From Chara braunii (Eukaryota; Streptophyta; Charophyceae; Charales; Characeae), in contig BFEA01000036.1 of assembly GCA_003427395.1 (NCBI GenBank), forward strand, positions 4,953,817-4,975,815: 21,999 bases of DNA. The letters run 5' to 3'. Both the position numbers and the translations under genes were made by a program. Positions within the stretch are counted from its first letter, which is position 1. Each line of letters begins with the position of its first letter. The notes below the pieces were generated by a model, which saw nothing but the letters and a program-made list of their open reading frames with translations, had not been told where the DNA came from and did no database searches. Positions 8,218 through 17,084 of this stretch are shown piece by piece.

Positions 8218-8739
8218 ATGGATTCGGTGTTGGTTCGGATGACCGGGAATGCGGGACCTTGCCCGTGTTCATCATGCACCTCCGATCGTCTCATCTCGCT
8301 ACCGACCTTCCCCATCACAGATGACGACAACGTCTATTGCGATGCGGACGTACGGCGCGCGCTGAGGCGGACGGAGCAAGTGTGTTGGCAGCACCCGCCT
8401 CGAGCTTGTGAGATAAGGGGGAACGGGTTTGTTTTGATTGATCGTTTTGATTCCCCGACTTTAATATTGCCTTATACGGGTTTGACGGTGTTGCCCTGGT
8501 CGGCCGCTCACGCCGCGTGGCAGCCGCAGTTTGATTGTCACTGGTGTCGCCAGGGGGATTCGTGTTCTTGGCGACAGCTGGTCCTGGGTTACGAGGGAGC
8601 GACACGTTTCCCCGAGCTTTCCCGTAGTGCGGGGGCGCTGCCTGCGCAATTTCGAATTCAGATGCCGGCGAGTCCTCCCGCCGCTTTACCCTCCCGGAAA
8701 CTTTCGCTCGGACTCTGTGAGTCCGACGCCGAGGCTTGA
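8218..8739 (+). CDS. Hypothetical protein with Cys/His clusters (uncertain)
   Basis: A 173-codon frame from ATG 8218. The start is the first ATG in frame that I can place, but no context proves it. It contains several Cys pairs: CPCSSC near residue 15, then single Cys near 41, 56 and 63, then CHWCRQGDSC near 107-116 in a Trp-rich stretch. The middle (FVLIDRFDSPTLILPYTGL) reads like ordinary protein sequence rather than GC-rich noise, which is why I list it. The spacing of Cys could suit a zinc-binding fold, but no known finger signature fits. A longer frame (249 codons) runs antisense through 8315-9064 and is less convincing. The last 30 bases overlap the hairpin tandem at 8708. It may be a transposon fragment or an exon; function unknown. 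Confidence 0.3.
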   Translation: MDSVLVRMTGNAGPCPCSSCTSDRLISLPTFPITDDDNVYCDADVRRALRRTEQVCWQHPPRACEIRGNGFVLIDRFDSPTLILPYTGLTVLPWSAAHAAWQPQFDCHWCRQGDSCSWRQLVLGYEGATRFPELSRSAGALPAQFRIQMPASPPAALPSRKLSLGLCESDAEA

Positions 8740-8821
8740 AGGCCTCGAACCAACCACCTCCGCAGCAAGGACCCGAGGGTTCGGCCACTTTGTGAGGCCG
8801 ATGATGAGGCCTGAAGGCTTC
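8708..8821. repeat. Tandem pair of two-hairpin units, about 73-bp period
   Basis: Unit 1: stem TCGGACT (8708-8714) with AGTCCGA (8720-8726), then GAGGC (8731-8735) with GCCTC (8742-8746). Unit 2: stem TCGGCC (8781-8786) with GGCCGA (8796-8801), then GAGGC (8806-8810) with GCTTC (8817-8821). Between units, the fifth pair of the first stem changes from A-T to C-G, a compensated change. On the minus strand each unit contains GGTTCGANNCC, the form of a pol III B-box, but the flanks do not fold as a tRNA T-arm. Confidence 0.75.
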
Positions 8822-8869
8822 GAACCCGCCACCTATCCCCCAGACCCCTGACGGCCGAAGTTTTGTCCT

Positions 8870-9250
8870 CCGTCGCCATGGCCCTCTCCCCTTGATGCCA
8901 TTTTCCGTCTCGATGCATGACGGCAGTTCATTTTTGCGAAAACCTTTCTTGAGTTTATCGTTTCGGAGTGATCCGACCCCCACGGGACTCCGCAACGACA
9001 GTTCGACTCCAGGGAAAACCTCTGGCACGAAACGAGGGCCTCCCGTTCTGTCCGGGAGACTCAACCCTTACGGCCAAAAATCCTCGGCCACGCCCCTCCT
9101 AGAACTCTGATCGGCGACCCCGTACGGGAAGCTGGGAGGGGGTGTGAGGTTGCGTATCACAGGCTGCACACCAACAAACTTGAACACCCAAAATGGATGG
9201 GGCTATATTGCTCAGGTGGCAACTTGAAGGGCTATTCTACTCGGGGTGTT
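8870..9250. other. Unassigned region with a further hairpin
   Basis: CTCCCG (9040-9045) pairs with CGGGAG (9053-9058). No coding signal that I trust. The hairpin continues the hairpin-rich character of 8700-8830 but is not an obvious third copy of that unit. Confidence 0.4.
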
Positions 9251-9253
9251 GCG

Positions 9254-9307
9254 GCTAGGTAGGGATGCAAAGGTACTAGTGCTAGGTAGGAATGCAAAGG
9301 TACTAGT
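9254..9307. repeat. 27-bp tandem duplication at the edge of a small inverted-repeat element
   Basis: GCTAGGTAGG(G/A)ATGCAAAGG followed by TACTAGT occurs at 9254-9280 and 9281-9307 with one substitution. The second copy runs into the left terminal inverted repeat of the element at 9302. Confidence 0.9.
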
Positions 9308-9493
9308 ACCTTTCCCACGTGGGAAAATACGGAAAACTGGCTGTTTTCCCAACTGCCTGAATTTTCGGAGGTCGGGCCCGACGATGACTGCCATCGATAA
9401 ATCTGATCCGTGGCCGTCGTTTCGTTTCGGCCTCCGAAAAGGTCGGTGGCCCATCGGAGGCCTGCTATTTTCCCACGCACCAAAGGTACTAGT
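9302..9493. mobile_element. MITE-like element, 192 bp, with 28-bp imperfect terminal inverted repeats
   Basis: The left end 9302-9329 (ACTAGTACCTTTCCCACGTG, then GGAAAATA) and the reverse complement of the right end 9466-9493 (ACTAGTACCTTTGGTGCGTG, then GGAAAATA) match except for a short internal block. A second, inner inverted pair is TTTTCGGAGG (9361-9370) and CCTCCGAAAA (9431-9440). There is no coding capacity. The left end contains the perfect palindrome TTCCCACGTGGGAA with a CACGTG core. No clear target-site duplication was found, so the exact ends are uncertain. Confidence 0.7.
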
Positions 9494-10195
9494 GGTCCCT
9501 GCATTTTGATAGATGCCAGCTGGTTCCCACATCAGCGGTCCCGATCTCTCTCTTGACCAGCGCCACGTTAGCCTGTTGCCAACTAAACTCTCGTCGGTAT
9601 CTCGAAGTCTTCAGTGCAGCCACGTCATCATCTTCAAGGGAGGCTGTAGGCATGTACATTTCTTGATGTCTCGACTTGCGGTATAGGCCATGCGTGTTAA
9701 TAAAGGTATTTCGTTATGCACATGCGGCACCTTCCACTTACCTGGGTGTCACGTCAACACCTGACCGCAGTTTACGATGAAGGAGTATGCTTCGATACCA
9801 AATTGTAATGAACCCAGTCTAACAGATACTCATCAGACATCAAGCACAAGTAGTGTCAGACCTGCACAAAGTCTGCAATTAACGTGAAGTGATATCTGAA
9901 ACAGTATCTCGTTACAATTAGACGAAGGGAGTGGAGGGGGAATAAATAGAGGAGAAGGTTGGAGAGATGAATAATGATCACACTAGAGTAATCCAATCAA
10001 TCCTCTCTTTTTTTCCGTGCTTCTTCCCTCTCCACGTCATCAACTTGTATACGATAACAAGGATGATAATCCTGATCACACAGCAGTGTCACGTGGCACT
10101 CCTATCTCGTGAAGACCATGAAGACAACAGTAGCATACTGTGACGATGTCAACCTCAGGTGAGTACCCGATCTCCCTCCTTGTCGCAATCAGTCA
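9494..10195. other. Unassigned region with possible LTR/PBS-like pieces
   Basis: AATTGTAATGA near 9801-9811 and its inverted counterpart CGTTACAATT near 9911-9920 bracket about 115 bases. On the minus strand just beyond the first, TTTGGTATCGAAGC resembles an initiator-tRNA(Met) primer-binding site (plant form TGGTATCAGAGC) with mismatches. AATAAATAGAGGAG near 9939 is TATA-like. No second LTR and no coding frame are visible, so this is only suggestive of a small LTR-type element. Confidence 0.3.
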
Positions 10196-10197
10196 TC

Positions 10198-10418
10198 TCA
10201 TGTAGACAGCGTGGCCAATGCCACGTCAGATGTAGACATAGGTAGCATGCTTCATATCATCAATGAAGACACGTGGCAGTGCCACATCAGCAATGCAGGT
10301 AAGTGGCATGCACCACTTGAGCAATGCAGACAAGTGGTATGCGCCACATCAGCAATGTAGACCAGTGGCATGCGCCATATCAGCAATGTAGACAAGTGGC
10401 ATGCGCCACATCAGCAAT
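10198..10418. repeat. 31-bp minisatellite with a hairpin in each unit
   Basis: Clear units start at 10257, 10288, 10319, 10350 and 10381, with a partial unit at 10412 and a degenerate unit at 10227. The consensus is CAGCAATGTAGACAAGTGGC followed by ATGCGCCACAT. Each better unit contains GTGGC-ATGC-GCCAC or a variant (GTGGCAGTGCCAC at 10273). Some variant units also contain CACGTG or CACGTC. Confidence 0.92.
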
Positions 10419-11246
10419 GTCTGGTGCACAAAACAGAAAGCGCCATCATGTTGCCACAACCCCGCGTCGTCGTCCACAATGCCTGCGCATTACCAGCGTC
10501 TCACCAGGCGACACTAGCGTCTCACCAGCGTCGTGCCAACGTCAATCCCAGCATCGAGTCATAGTCGAGCCATCGTCCAAGCAGCATAGCAAGACTGAAT
10601 GTCAACCTCCTAGAGACCAGTCCTAGATTGACTCTCCCACAGTCGTAGAGATTGACTCTCAACAAAGGGCCTGGATTGTGTACAGTTGCAGACTTCCCCT
10701 TGAACCTAATGTTGTCTGGGTACCTGCATACAAACAAGTGTGTGCGTCTGACCGGCGGCCTGGGCTGGGTACACTTTGACTTTGACTGTTGGGTTCTCCG
10801 ATGGTTGACTTTAGTCAAATGTATCTCGTCCGGACCGTGAATCTTTACGTAGGGTATATTTTCCTTTTCGGCCTGGGTTTGAGTGCGGCCCGGAGGCCCT
10901 CAGACTTTCCACGAGGCATACAACATGGGTTATTGCAATGGACTGATTTATCGGGGCAACGGCTCCTGGGTCACACCTAGCGTTTGGAATAAACAACTTT
11001 GGTAGTTGTCGAAACCGAGCACAAGAAACCACTGTTGAATCTGCATTCCCGCCACTTCAAAAAAACGGCCACAGTTTCAACACCCCCGCTAAAATTGCTC
11101 ATTCTGAAACTTTAACGATGACATTGGTGACCCTTCCTCTTTTCTTGCCTATTTCAAATTAAAAAGGTGACTTAGGAGCAGTTTCCCCAAAACGAAAACA
11201 CGCTACGACAAAGAAAACAGGTGCTAGGTTTGAAAAAGCAGTGAAA
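10419..11246. other. Unassigned region
   Basis: It contains repeated GCGTCTCACCAG-type phrases (10497-10530) and two GATTGACTCTC phrases (10626 and 10649), then ordinary-looking DNA to 11246. Frames of 60-100 codons exist on both strands, overlap one another and show no recognisable domain. Confidence 0.4.
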
Positions 11247-11600
11247 GTACAACGACCATTTCGTCAAAATTGACATTTTTTATTTTTTGAACGAAATTGA
11301 AACCAAGTTTTTTTGTCAAAAACTCGTAAAAATTTGTTGTTCTTGAGAGTCCAGCGTTTTTTACAAACGCTGGAACCCCTAGCTGTACATGGACCTAGCT
11401 CGAGACCAGGCACCTTTAGGCAGGACTGCCTGGAGGTGACTGGTCTCAAGCTAGGTCCATGTACAACTAGGGGGTCCAGTATTTGTAAAACGCTGAACCC
11501 TCAGGAACAACAAATTTTGGCGAGTTTTGGGCCAAAAAACTCCGTTTCAATTTCGTTCAAAAAATAAAAGATGTTTATTTTGACGAAAAGGCAGTTGTAC
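11247..11600. mobile_element. Foldback element: two ~170-bp inverted arms with almost no spacer
   Basis: The arms meet at 11418-11431 (AGGCAG-GA-CTGCCT). The outer ends are GTACAACGACC (from 11247) and, reversed from 11600, GTACAACTGCC. Both arms contain TTTTTTGAACGAAATTGAAA, AAATTTGTTGTTC, a CAGCGTTTT(TT)ACAAA block, GTACATGGACCTAGCT and GAGACCAG, in mirror order. By eye the arms are roughly 85% identical with small indels. The small open frames on both strands are consequences of the symmetry. No target-site duplication was recognised. Confidence 0.92.
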
Positions 11601-11663
11601 CAACGACCGGGGTGTCAGGCAGGGTGTCATACCTACAGGGGTCAGCCGTGGTGTCAGAAAGGG

Positions 11664-11735
11664 AAAAAAAAAAAAAAACAATGAATTGATTGATTGATTG
11701 ATTGATTGATTTATTGATTCATTGATTCATTGATT
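11664..11735. repeat. Poly(A) run and (TTGA)n microsatellite
   Basis: A15 at 11664-11678 is followed by (TTGA)n from about 11685 to 11735, degenerating to TTCATTGA units at its right end. The A run before a tetranucleotide array could be the tail of a small retroposed sequence, but no body is recognised. Confidence 0.92.
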
Positions 11736-11739
11736 TGTG

Positions 11740-12763
11740 TTTTTTTCAACACCCCGTATATCCAGACGCGTCTCCCGTTGTGAAAAAAATGATTTGTTAT
11801 CTTTTGTGATAAGCAGGTAGGGAAAAACCCCGCGATTCTGTGGATTAATTTTTAGAATTTTGTCATGCCATTTATAAGAAAACCTAAATTTTAAACCTTT
11901 GTAATAAAATTCGTCACCCATGCACATAGTGCATGTTATACTTACAAAAAAAAAAAAAAACAAGGGTTTTTTTGCCCTCGGCCGACCATTCCACCGGCCC
12001 GTCTGAATGGCAGAGTCCTTCCTAAACGGAATCTTGCCGCGTTCAAGGAGGTCAGTTTCTTTCCAATAATCCATACAAAGGACTAGTGCAACAAGGTCTC
12101 ATATTGGAAACCTGGTCAGGGCACTATGACGAGTTTTTTTAGCCTTGTGCCACCATTCACCAAATGTGCAAAATAGAGCATGTGTCTTGCGATATAACAT
12201 GGAAATATGGAAGGATACACCCACCAAAGTTTTTCTCTTTTTCACATTTGGTGCATTGTGCGGCGAGACCATTTAAAGCATATTTACAAATGGACCTGAT
12301 GACCTAAAATTGCAAAATTCGAGATAAATTTTATGTCACATTTGGTCCTCCCGTTACTTTTTTTTTTTCTTTTTTAATAGGAACAAGGCTCCAATCTATT
12401 TGTGGGGAGCATTACGTGTTGGGAACCGGGCCCAACATCCCATATAGAAATTNACATANAATTGAAAGTATAAGATAGCGGGGCCATTACCCGNCTTTGG
12501 CTAAGAAAAAATTGAAGTACTCAAAAAAATTACTACGACGAAATTCAGAAATAGGCAAAATTCAAAAAACAACTCCCCATCAATCCTCTTTACCTCACTC
12601 CAGCAAGACTTACTGCAACAGAGTCACCATCTCCGTTGTTGCTGTACCCTATTAAGTCAATGGTTTACGAGGCTATGGGAGATAGAAATTTGCGATTTTT
12701 TCATTTGATGTAAGGTGATTGAGGAAATTTGTGCATGAAGAAAATAACATTGCGCGTTCTTTC
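11740..12763. other. Unassigned AT-rich region
   Basis: A runs of about 15 at 11946-11960 and a T-rich run at 12357-12376 are present. A short inverted repeat, TGTTGGG (12417-12423) with CCCAACA (12431-12437), lies next to N bases at 12453, 12459 and 12494. A 115-codon minus-strand frame (11727-12074) contains a Phe run from the A/T tract and no motif. No gene supported. Confidence 0.4.
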
Positions 12764-13081
12764 AAAAAAAAAAAAAAAAAAAACACTGGTTTCTATATGG
12801 CAAGAAAAAGATTGTGTTCATCATGGTGAATAGGCAATGAATGACATTGCTAAGTTACGTACTACTCCGAAATTGAATCTACGTCCGCTGTTGGACAAGA
12901 ACATACAATTTGTGCCTGAATCTAAAGTAGATGAAGTTAAGAATGATGAAAGAGACGCCCAAGAGGCTCAAGACACTCAATCGATGAGCAAATCGCGGAT
13001 GAATAGGAGAGCGGTCCAAGCGTACAACCGCTATGGGAACTTTTTTATCCGGCTATCCCGCTCCACATGTAGAAATTTATT
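12764..13081. other. A20 run followed by an 83-codon frame of unknown status
   Basis: A20 lies at 12764-12783. A plus-strand frame at 12837-13088 starts MNDIAKLRTTPKLNLRPLLD and has a charged middle (KVDEVKNDERDAQEAQD). It reads like normal protein in composition but shows no domain and is short. It might be a fragment of an element gene. Confidence 0.3.
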
Positions 13082-13214
13082 CTTGTAGACCTTGATCTGA
13101 GCTATCTGTTCGGTTTGTGTGTCATATTTCTCATTCTCCTCCAACAACTTCTTGTAGACCCAGATCTGAGCTATCTGATCTTGTAGACCCAGATCTGAGT
13201 TATCTGTCCGGTTT
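13082..13214. repeat. Three copies of a ~28-35-bp phrase
   Basis: CTTGTAGACC followed by (TT/CA)GATCTGAG(C/T)TATCTG starts at 13082, 13151 and 13180. The first and third continue into T(T/C)CGGTTT. The second and third copies are adjacent. Confidence 0.85.
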
Positions 13215-14399
13215 CAAATTTGTAGACTCTAACAACTCTTTGAGTCAAATTTTTATTTGCACAAGTCACTTGCTCTGTTGGTCTACTGCTTAGTTTCTCC
13301 TTTCGTGGAACATTTCTATATCGGTTGCATCAGTAGATAATTGAGAAATAGATGGTGTGAGTATGTAGTCCGCACTACACTCGCGCACAATCCTATTGTT
13401 GGGATGTGCAATTACAAGCTTTATAAATGACTTCGAAGAACAGACGTCTATCACTATGTCACACTTTCTCTCGATCTTGTTCATTCTTCTCAATGTCGGC
13501 AGAATAAACAATCATAGGATGGTTTTCTTCTTATCTCAACTCATGCCCAACTAGTCAAAGAAGAATGAACAAAAAAACAAGAAGGTCAGACAAGGAAACA
13601 TAGAGAGAATAAGTAAGGTGAGAAAATAGCAGCAATTAAGTACGCAACCCCCTGGGAATGAGGTTGTTAGTGAAAAGTAAGGTATTCTCCAATAAGAGCA
13701 GAAGGTTAGTTAGTTTCGTTTCATCCTTTGGTCTCATCTCCGTCGCACATCCTTTGGTCTCATCTCCGTCGCACTTCTGCATATTCTCAACGAGGGTGTG
13801 AAAAATGGTATTAGTTTATTTTCCATTGTTGCGAAAGGAGGCTGCTTATGATGGGACTCATGGAAGGTAATTAAAAGAATGTTTGGGGCATCGGTTGCAC
13901 TAGTGATATAAAATTGATACAAAATAAAAAGTCTTTATAGACTTTACATTTCGCAACACGATACACTTCTCGTCACCGCGCTGAGTCGCGGTGTCCAATA
14001 CTGCTCAGGTAAAGAGGAGTATTCACTCCAAGGTACTAACTTTTATCCAACTTTCTACCTCCATCCTAGTGGCCGTGAGGATCATCACTGCGCCAAAAAC
14101 GAAAATTTACCGTTTGCAAAAAATCATGAGCAAGGTTGAACGGCTCCCTAACGCCGCCGGTCTGCTCACNNGAAAATTCCNAAAGGCTGGAAAAAGGAAA
14201 NAAAGAAAAATTATCCTTCTTCATAAGACAAAACTTTTGTGGGGCTNGGCANGCACTCGAGTGGTCTGCCTACNCCCCCACCCCCTCGTNGTGCCAGAAC
14301 ATGTGGNAATTACCACGTCTGCTCAAAAAACATTTTGGTCANCGTACGTCTCACNNTTGGTCCTGGTAGCTCACCCCCTTGTCACNGTATGCAGGCATN
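13215..14399. other. Unassigned region, probably beyond the 3' end of the Penelope-like element
   Basis: Minus-strand frames at 13290-13511 and 13734-13922 have no motifs. A 26-bp tandem duplication lies inside. From 14170 to 14399 numerous N bases make translation unreliable. The minus-strand element's 3' untranslated region should lie here, but I cannot find its end or a target-site duplication. Confidence 0.35.
13723..13774. repeat. 26-bp perfect tandem duplication
   Basis: ATCCTTTGGTCTCATCTCCG followed by TCGCAC occurs at 13723-13748 and again at 13749-13774 with no difference. Confidence 0.95.
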
Positions 14400-15559
14400 T
14401 TAAGTCCCACCCACCCCCCTTCCTTGTCTCTCTCCCTCTCTTCCCCANCTTANGAACCACNGGNCCATTTCTTTCCAGAAANAGGAAATNTCTTTTTTCG
14501 CCATCTTTTTTAATNCAACTGCAAAATTTACCCAAGGGTAATCAAGTACCCTGAGCTCCTTCATAAATGTAAGCAAGCTCCACCAAGTCATGACCTTAGT
14601 ATTTGAGTTGTCCACAATCCGAGATATCGCGTTTGATACAGCCGCGAACTTCTGAATTTTTGGATCATAAGAATAAAAGTTCCTCAAGGTCTTGTACCTT
14701 CCCGTATGTCCACTCCAGATTGTCTCAATGTTCTTGAACTAATGCATGGTATGTATCCATGCTAGTGAATCGGTAACAATCACCCTTGTTTCCAAAAACT
14801 CCAGCAGCCCTTCGTCTCCATCTGTTCTTTCCAAAACCAGGTCTTGATGATAACAACCTGATACTCGATCCAAAATATCGTTTAGTTTGTCCAGGTCGTC
14901 CTTTTTACACCACCCAATTAGGAGTACGTCATCAATGAAACGATTCTCGTCAATGTACCTTGCGTCTGCACCAAGTGATGTCCCGAACTGTTGCTCGGCA
15001 AAAATGCATAGGGTATTGGCCAAAGAAGGGTTTGCTCGCCCTCCCATAGGAATGCCGATTGTTTGCTTGAGTACTTCGTTCATCGCCAAAAAATAAGTAT
15101 TCTCCAATTGGAATTTTGTCAGTTCCATCAGTTCATTAAAACGTATTGATTTCCACTCATATTCTTTATGTGACTTACCCAATGTTGCCTTCTTTCTTTT
15201 CGTTTTTAATCTGATTCAATTGTGTCCTTGATCTTTAATTCAACAACTTTCTCAATTTCTTGATGTGGTAGTTTCGTGAACATTTCTTTCACGTCATATG
15301 TCCTTGCGATCAGTCTACAATCCTCTCCAAAGGTTTGATTTACCTTCTCATTCACACTTGCCAATTTCCTCTTCAATTGTCTGACACCATCAATGTTAAA
15401 ATGTCTAACTCTAAGTTTTCGTATGAGGTAGTTCAAGCTCTGAGCTAAGTACCCCATCGCTGTCCTATCAGGATTTAGAAAAGAAGGTATGATTGGTCTC
15501 TTTTTGCTCACATCCTTATCTTTTGATATTACATACGCCTGCTGCAGTTTCCTTTGCAA
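14400..15559 (-). pseudogene. Penelope-like reverse transcriptase and thumb (broken)
   Basis: This part copies element RNA into DNA. Fragment 15559-15206 holds the fingers (KKRPIIPSFLNPDRTAMGYL) and motif A, with catalytic Asp in YDVKEMFTKLPH. After a frameshift, 15182-14739 holds motif B (QTIGIPMGGRANPSLAN) and motif C (FIDD, the two catalytic Asp). TAG at 14741-14739 interrupts. In the same frame, 14738-14400 continues through a SGHTGRYKTLRNFYSYD segment to a thumb-like LLTFMKELRVLDYPWVNFA and a stop at 14400. The last 120 bases contain N. Motif A, B and C residues all look intact, so decay is by frame damage rather than loss of the active site. Confidence 0.82.
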
Positions 15560-15561
15560 TC

Positions 15562-16461
15562 CTACTTCGCCACTTTGTACAACTTCTTCTCCCTATATTT
15601 CCTTTTCAAATCACTCAATATCTTGCTTTCAGTCTCCTTGATCCCTAGGTAGTTTACATTGTCATTATACATCATGTGCATCGCCTTTTCGTACCTAACT
15701 GGGCATTCAATCAAAGTAGGCCCCGGATTTCGATCTAGTGGGGAAAAAAACAGGCCAGCAAAGGCTAGTTTAATCCCGAGGACATATTCTGTTCTCACAC
15801 ATTCATCAGGAGGGGGGGTTCCGACCAAACTGTATTATTTCCTTCTGATCAGAAAACGTTCATTTGTGGTCATACACCCCATCTTTCTCAGGGGTTCAAG
15901 TGCTACGTTACAAGCTGACAGGACAACCTGCCCTGTATACAATTTCCCAGGGTATGGGACATTCTTTGAGTTTAGGACAAAGTCCCGGATTCCTTCGATT
16001 TCACTCAGTCTAACTTGAACATGCCCGTCAGCTTTGGGCAAGTCAAATGCCTCGCAAGCGCAGGGCCAGCCACTTCCCCTTGCGAAACGTTGGTGGTTAT
16101 GCAACAGCTCGCCAACAGATTTTGATTTCTGCCAAACGATTCTCAGTCTGCCGACCAGCAAGTCAACCAAGTTCACAGGTTGAATCCGGTCATGCAACCA
16201 AGTCGTAAAAACAACTTGTAGCTTCCCTTTGCTGATTGTGTCACAATATGGCAACTTGATCGTAATCCTATGCCGTGGGTTCATCCCATACACTTTCTTT
16301 GTCACCCTAGTCAGGATACCTCGTGTGATTTGCCTCCCTCTTATAGTGTTTGATACTTTGATGCCAGTATTTAGGTCCAGCAGTTCAACCAATTTTTTTT
16401 TATACAAACCCTTCCTCTTCCATGGAGCCCTTTGGATGGTGATCACTTCTGCTTTAGCCAC
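15562..16461 (-). pseudogene. Middle (linker) region of the Penelope-like protein
   Basis: Two in-frame pieces (16461-15835 and 15828-15562) are separated by TAA at 15837-15835. The first is basic and includes SVGELLHNHQRFARG followed by GWPCACEAFDLPK, a Cys-x-Cys motif comparable in position to the conserved Cys motif that precedes RT in Penelope-like elements. GHVQVRLSEIEGI and NVPYPG follow. The second piece (VGTPPPDECVRTEYVLGIKL to KYREKKLYKVAK) leads into the RT fingers. The frame is lost at 15562, where the RT continues in a different frame with no gap. Confidence 0.65.
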
Positions 16462-17084
16462 TTCGGTTTTGTTCTTGTTTTTTTTAGGTCAGTGACAATC
16501 CATTCCCCCCTTGCTTGAATCATATCTTTAGCATCCTTTAGCAGGAAATATTTCCCTAAAACTTCGACCGTGCTATAGCCATAAATTAGTTTAACTAATC
16601 CCCACGCATTCAACCAATGATCGTCTTTTTCATTCCTGATTTTCAGTTTTTGTTGACTACTCCTCATTGTCAGTATTTTCAATAAGTTTGGTTCCCCTTT
16701 GATTCCGAGTGCATCACAGTCAAACAAAATGGGCTTTCGTTCCCAAGCACATGCATATTCATCCTTCTTCTGCCTCCTCGACTTTCCCGGAGTCAGCTTC
16801 TTCTTTCCTTTCTTTGCGTTTAATCCAGGGTTCATACATCCAATGACAAAGGTTTCCATGCTAGGCAAGGAAGACTTACAACCAAACCAAATGGGCAATG
16901 CAACACAGTTATTAGTGCCAACTTTTTCCAACCACCTGTGTACTTTTTGCGTTGGTCCACTCCTCGCAGACCTCACGTGCTCTTGCCATCTGGATTGCAG
17001 TTTCCTTTCCGTCTTCCCAACGGATGTGAGTTCGAAAAACGCTGATATCAATACATACATACAACTTTCACCATACAACAGCAT
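16443..17084 (-). pseudogene. GIY-YIG-like endonuclease domain of the Penelope-like element
   Basis: The 213-codon frame starts at ATG 17084 (the true start may be lost at the junction). Residues 8-13 (CMYVLI) fit the GIY strand. SVGKTERKLQSRWQEHV at about 21-37 fits the YIG motif followed by the conserved Arg and a His, the pattern T-x(5)-R-x(3)-H of this nuclease family. In Penelope-like elements this domain nicks target DNA to prime reverse transcription. A Lys/Arg-rich segment (KKGKKKLTPGKSRRQKKDE) follows. The final GIY-YIG Glu and Asn are not assigned with certainty; NPGLNAKKG near residues 87-95 is the likely region. The frame ends at 16443, overlapping the next fragment by 19 bases in another frame, which marks a frameshift. 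Confidence 0.7.

Larger units (their letters stand above)
14400..17084 (-). mobile_element. Penelope-like retroelement with N-terminal GIY-YIG domain, decayed
   Basis: On the minus strand, fragments in order are a GIY-YIG-like endonuclease (17084-16443), a basic middle region with a CxC motif (16461-15562), and a reverse transcriptase with thumb (15559-14400). Together they span about 890 residues. RT motifs are DVKEMFTKLPH (motif A), IGIPMGGRANPSLAN (motif B) and RFIDDVLLI (motif C), of the Penelope-like type. Canonical Penelope elements carry GIY-YIG at the C-terminus; the N-terminal position matches the permuted Chlamys/Naiad-type clade. Frameshifts near 16450, 15562 and 15190 and stops at 15835 and 14739 show that it is inactive. 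The upstream end abuts the Ty3-type RT at about 17080-17090. Confidence 0.82.

Noticed and set aside
8735-8845. tRNA genes on the minus strand suggested by GGTTCGA
   Set aside because: The T-loop-like block is not flanked by complementary T-stem halves, and no acceptor or anticodon arm fits.
8315-9064. 249-codon minus-strand frame
   Set aside because: Arg/Pro/Gly-rich composition, runs through hairpin repeats, no motif; more likely open by GC bias.
10257-10418. CRISPR-like array of 31-bp repeats
   Set aside because: The repeats are directly contiguous without spacers and degenerate; it is a minisatellite in eukaryotic DNA.
11727-12074. 115-codon minus-strand frame
   Set aside because: It contains a Phe run from a poly(A/T) tract and no motif; no support from context.
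16699-17079. Long N-terminal extension of the Ty3 RT frame
   Set aside because: It is the antisense of the Penelope-like endonuclease; RT similarity starts only at about 17080-17095.
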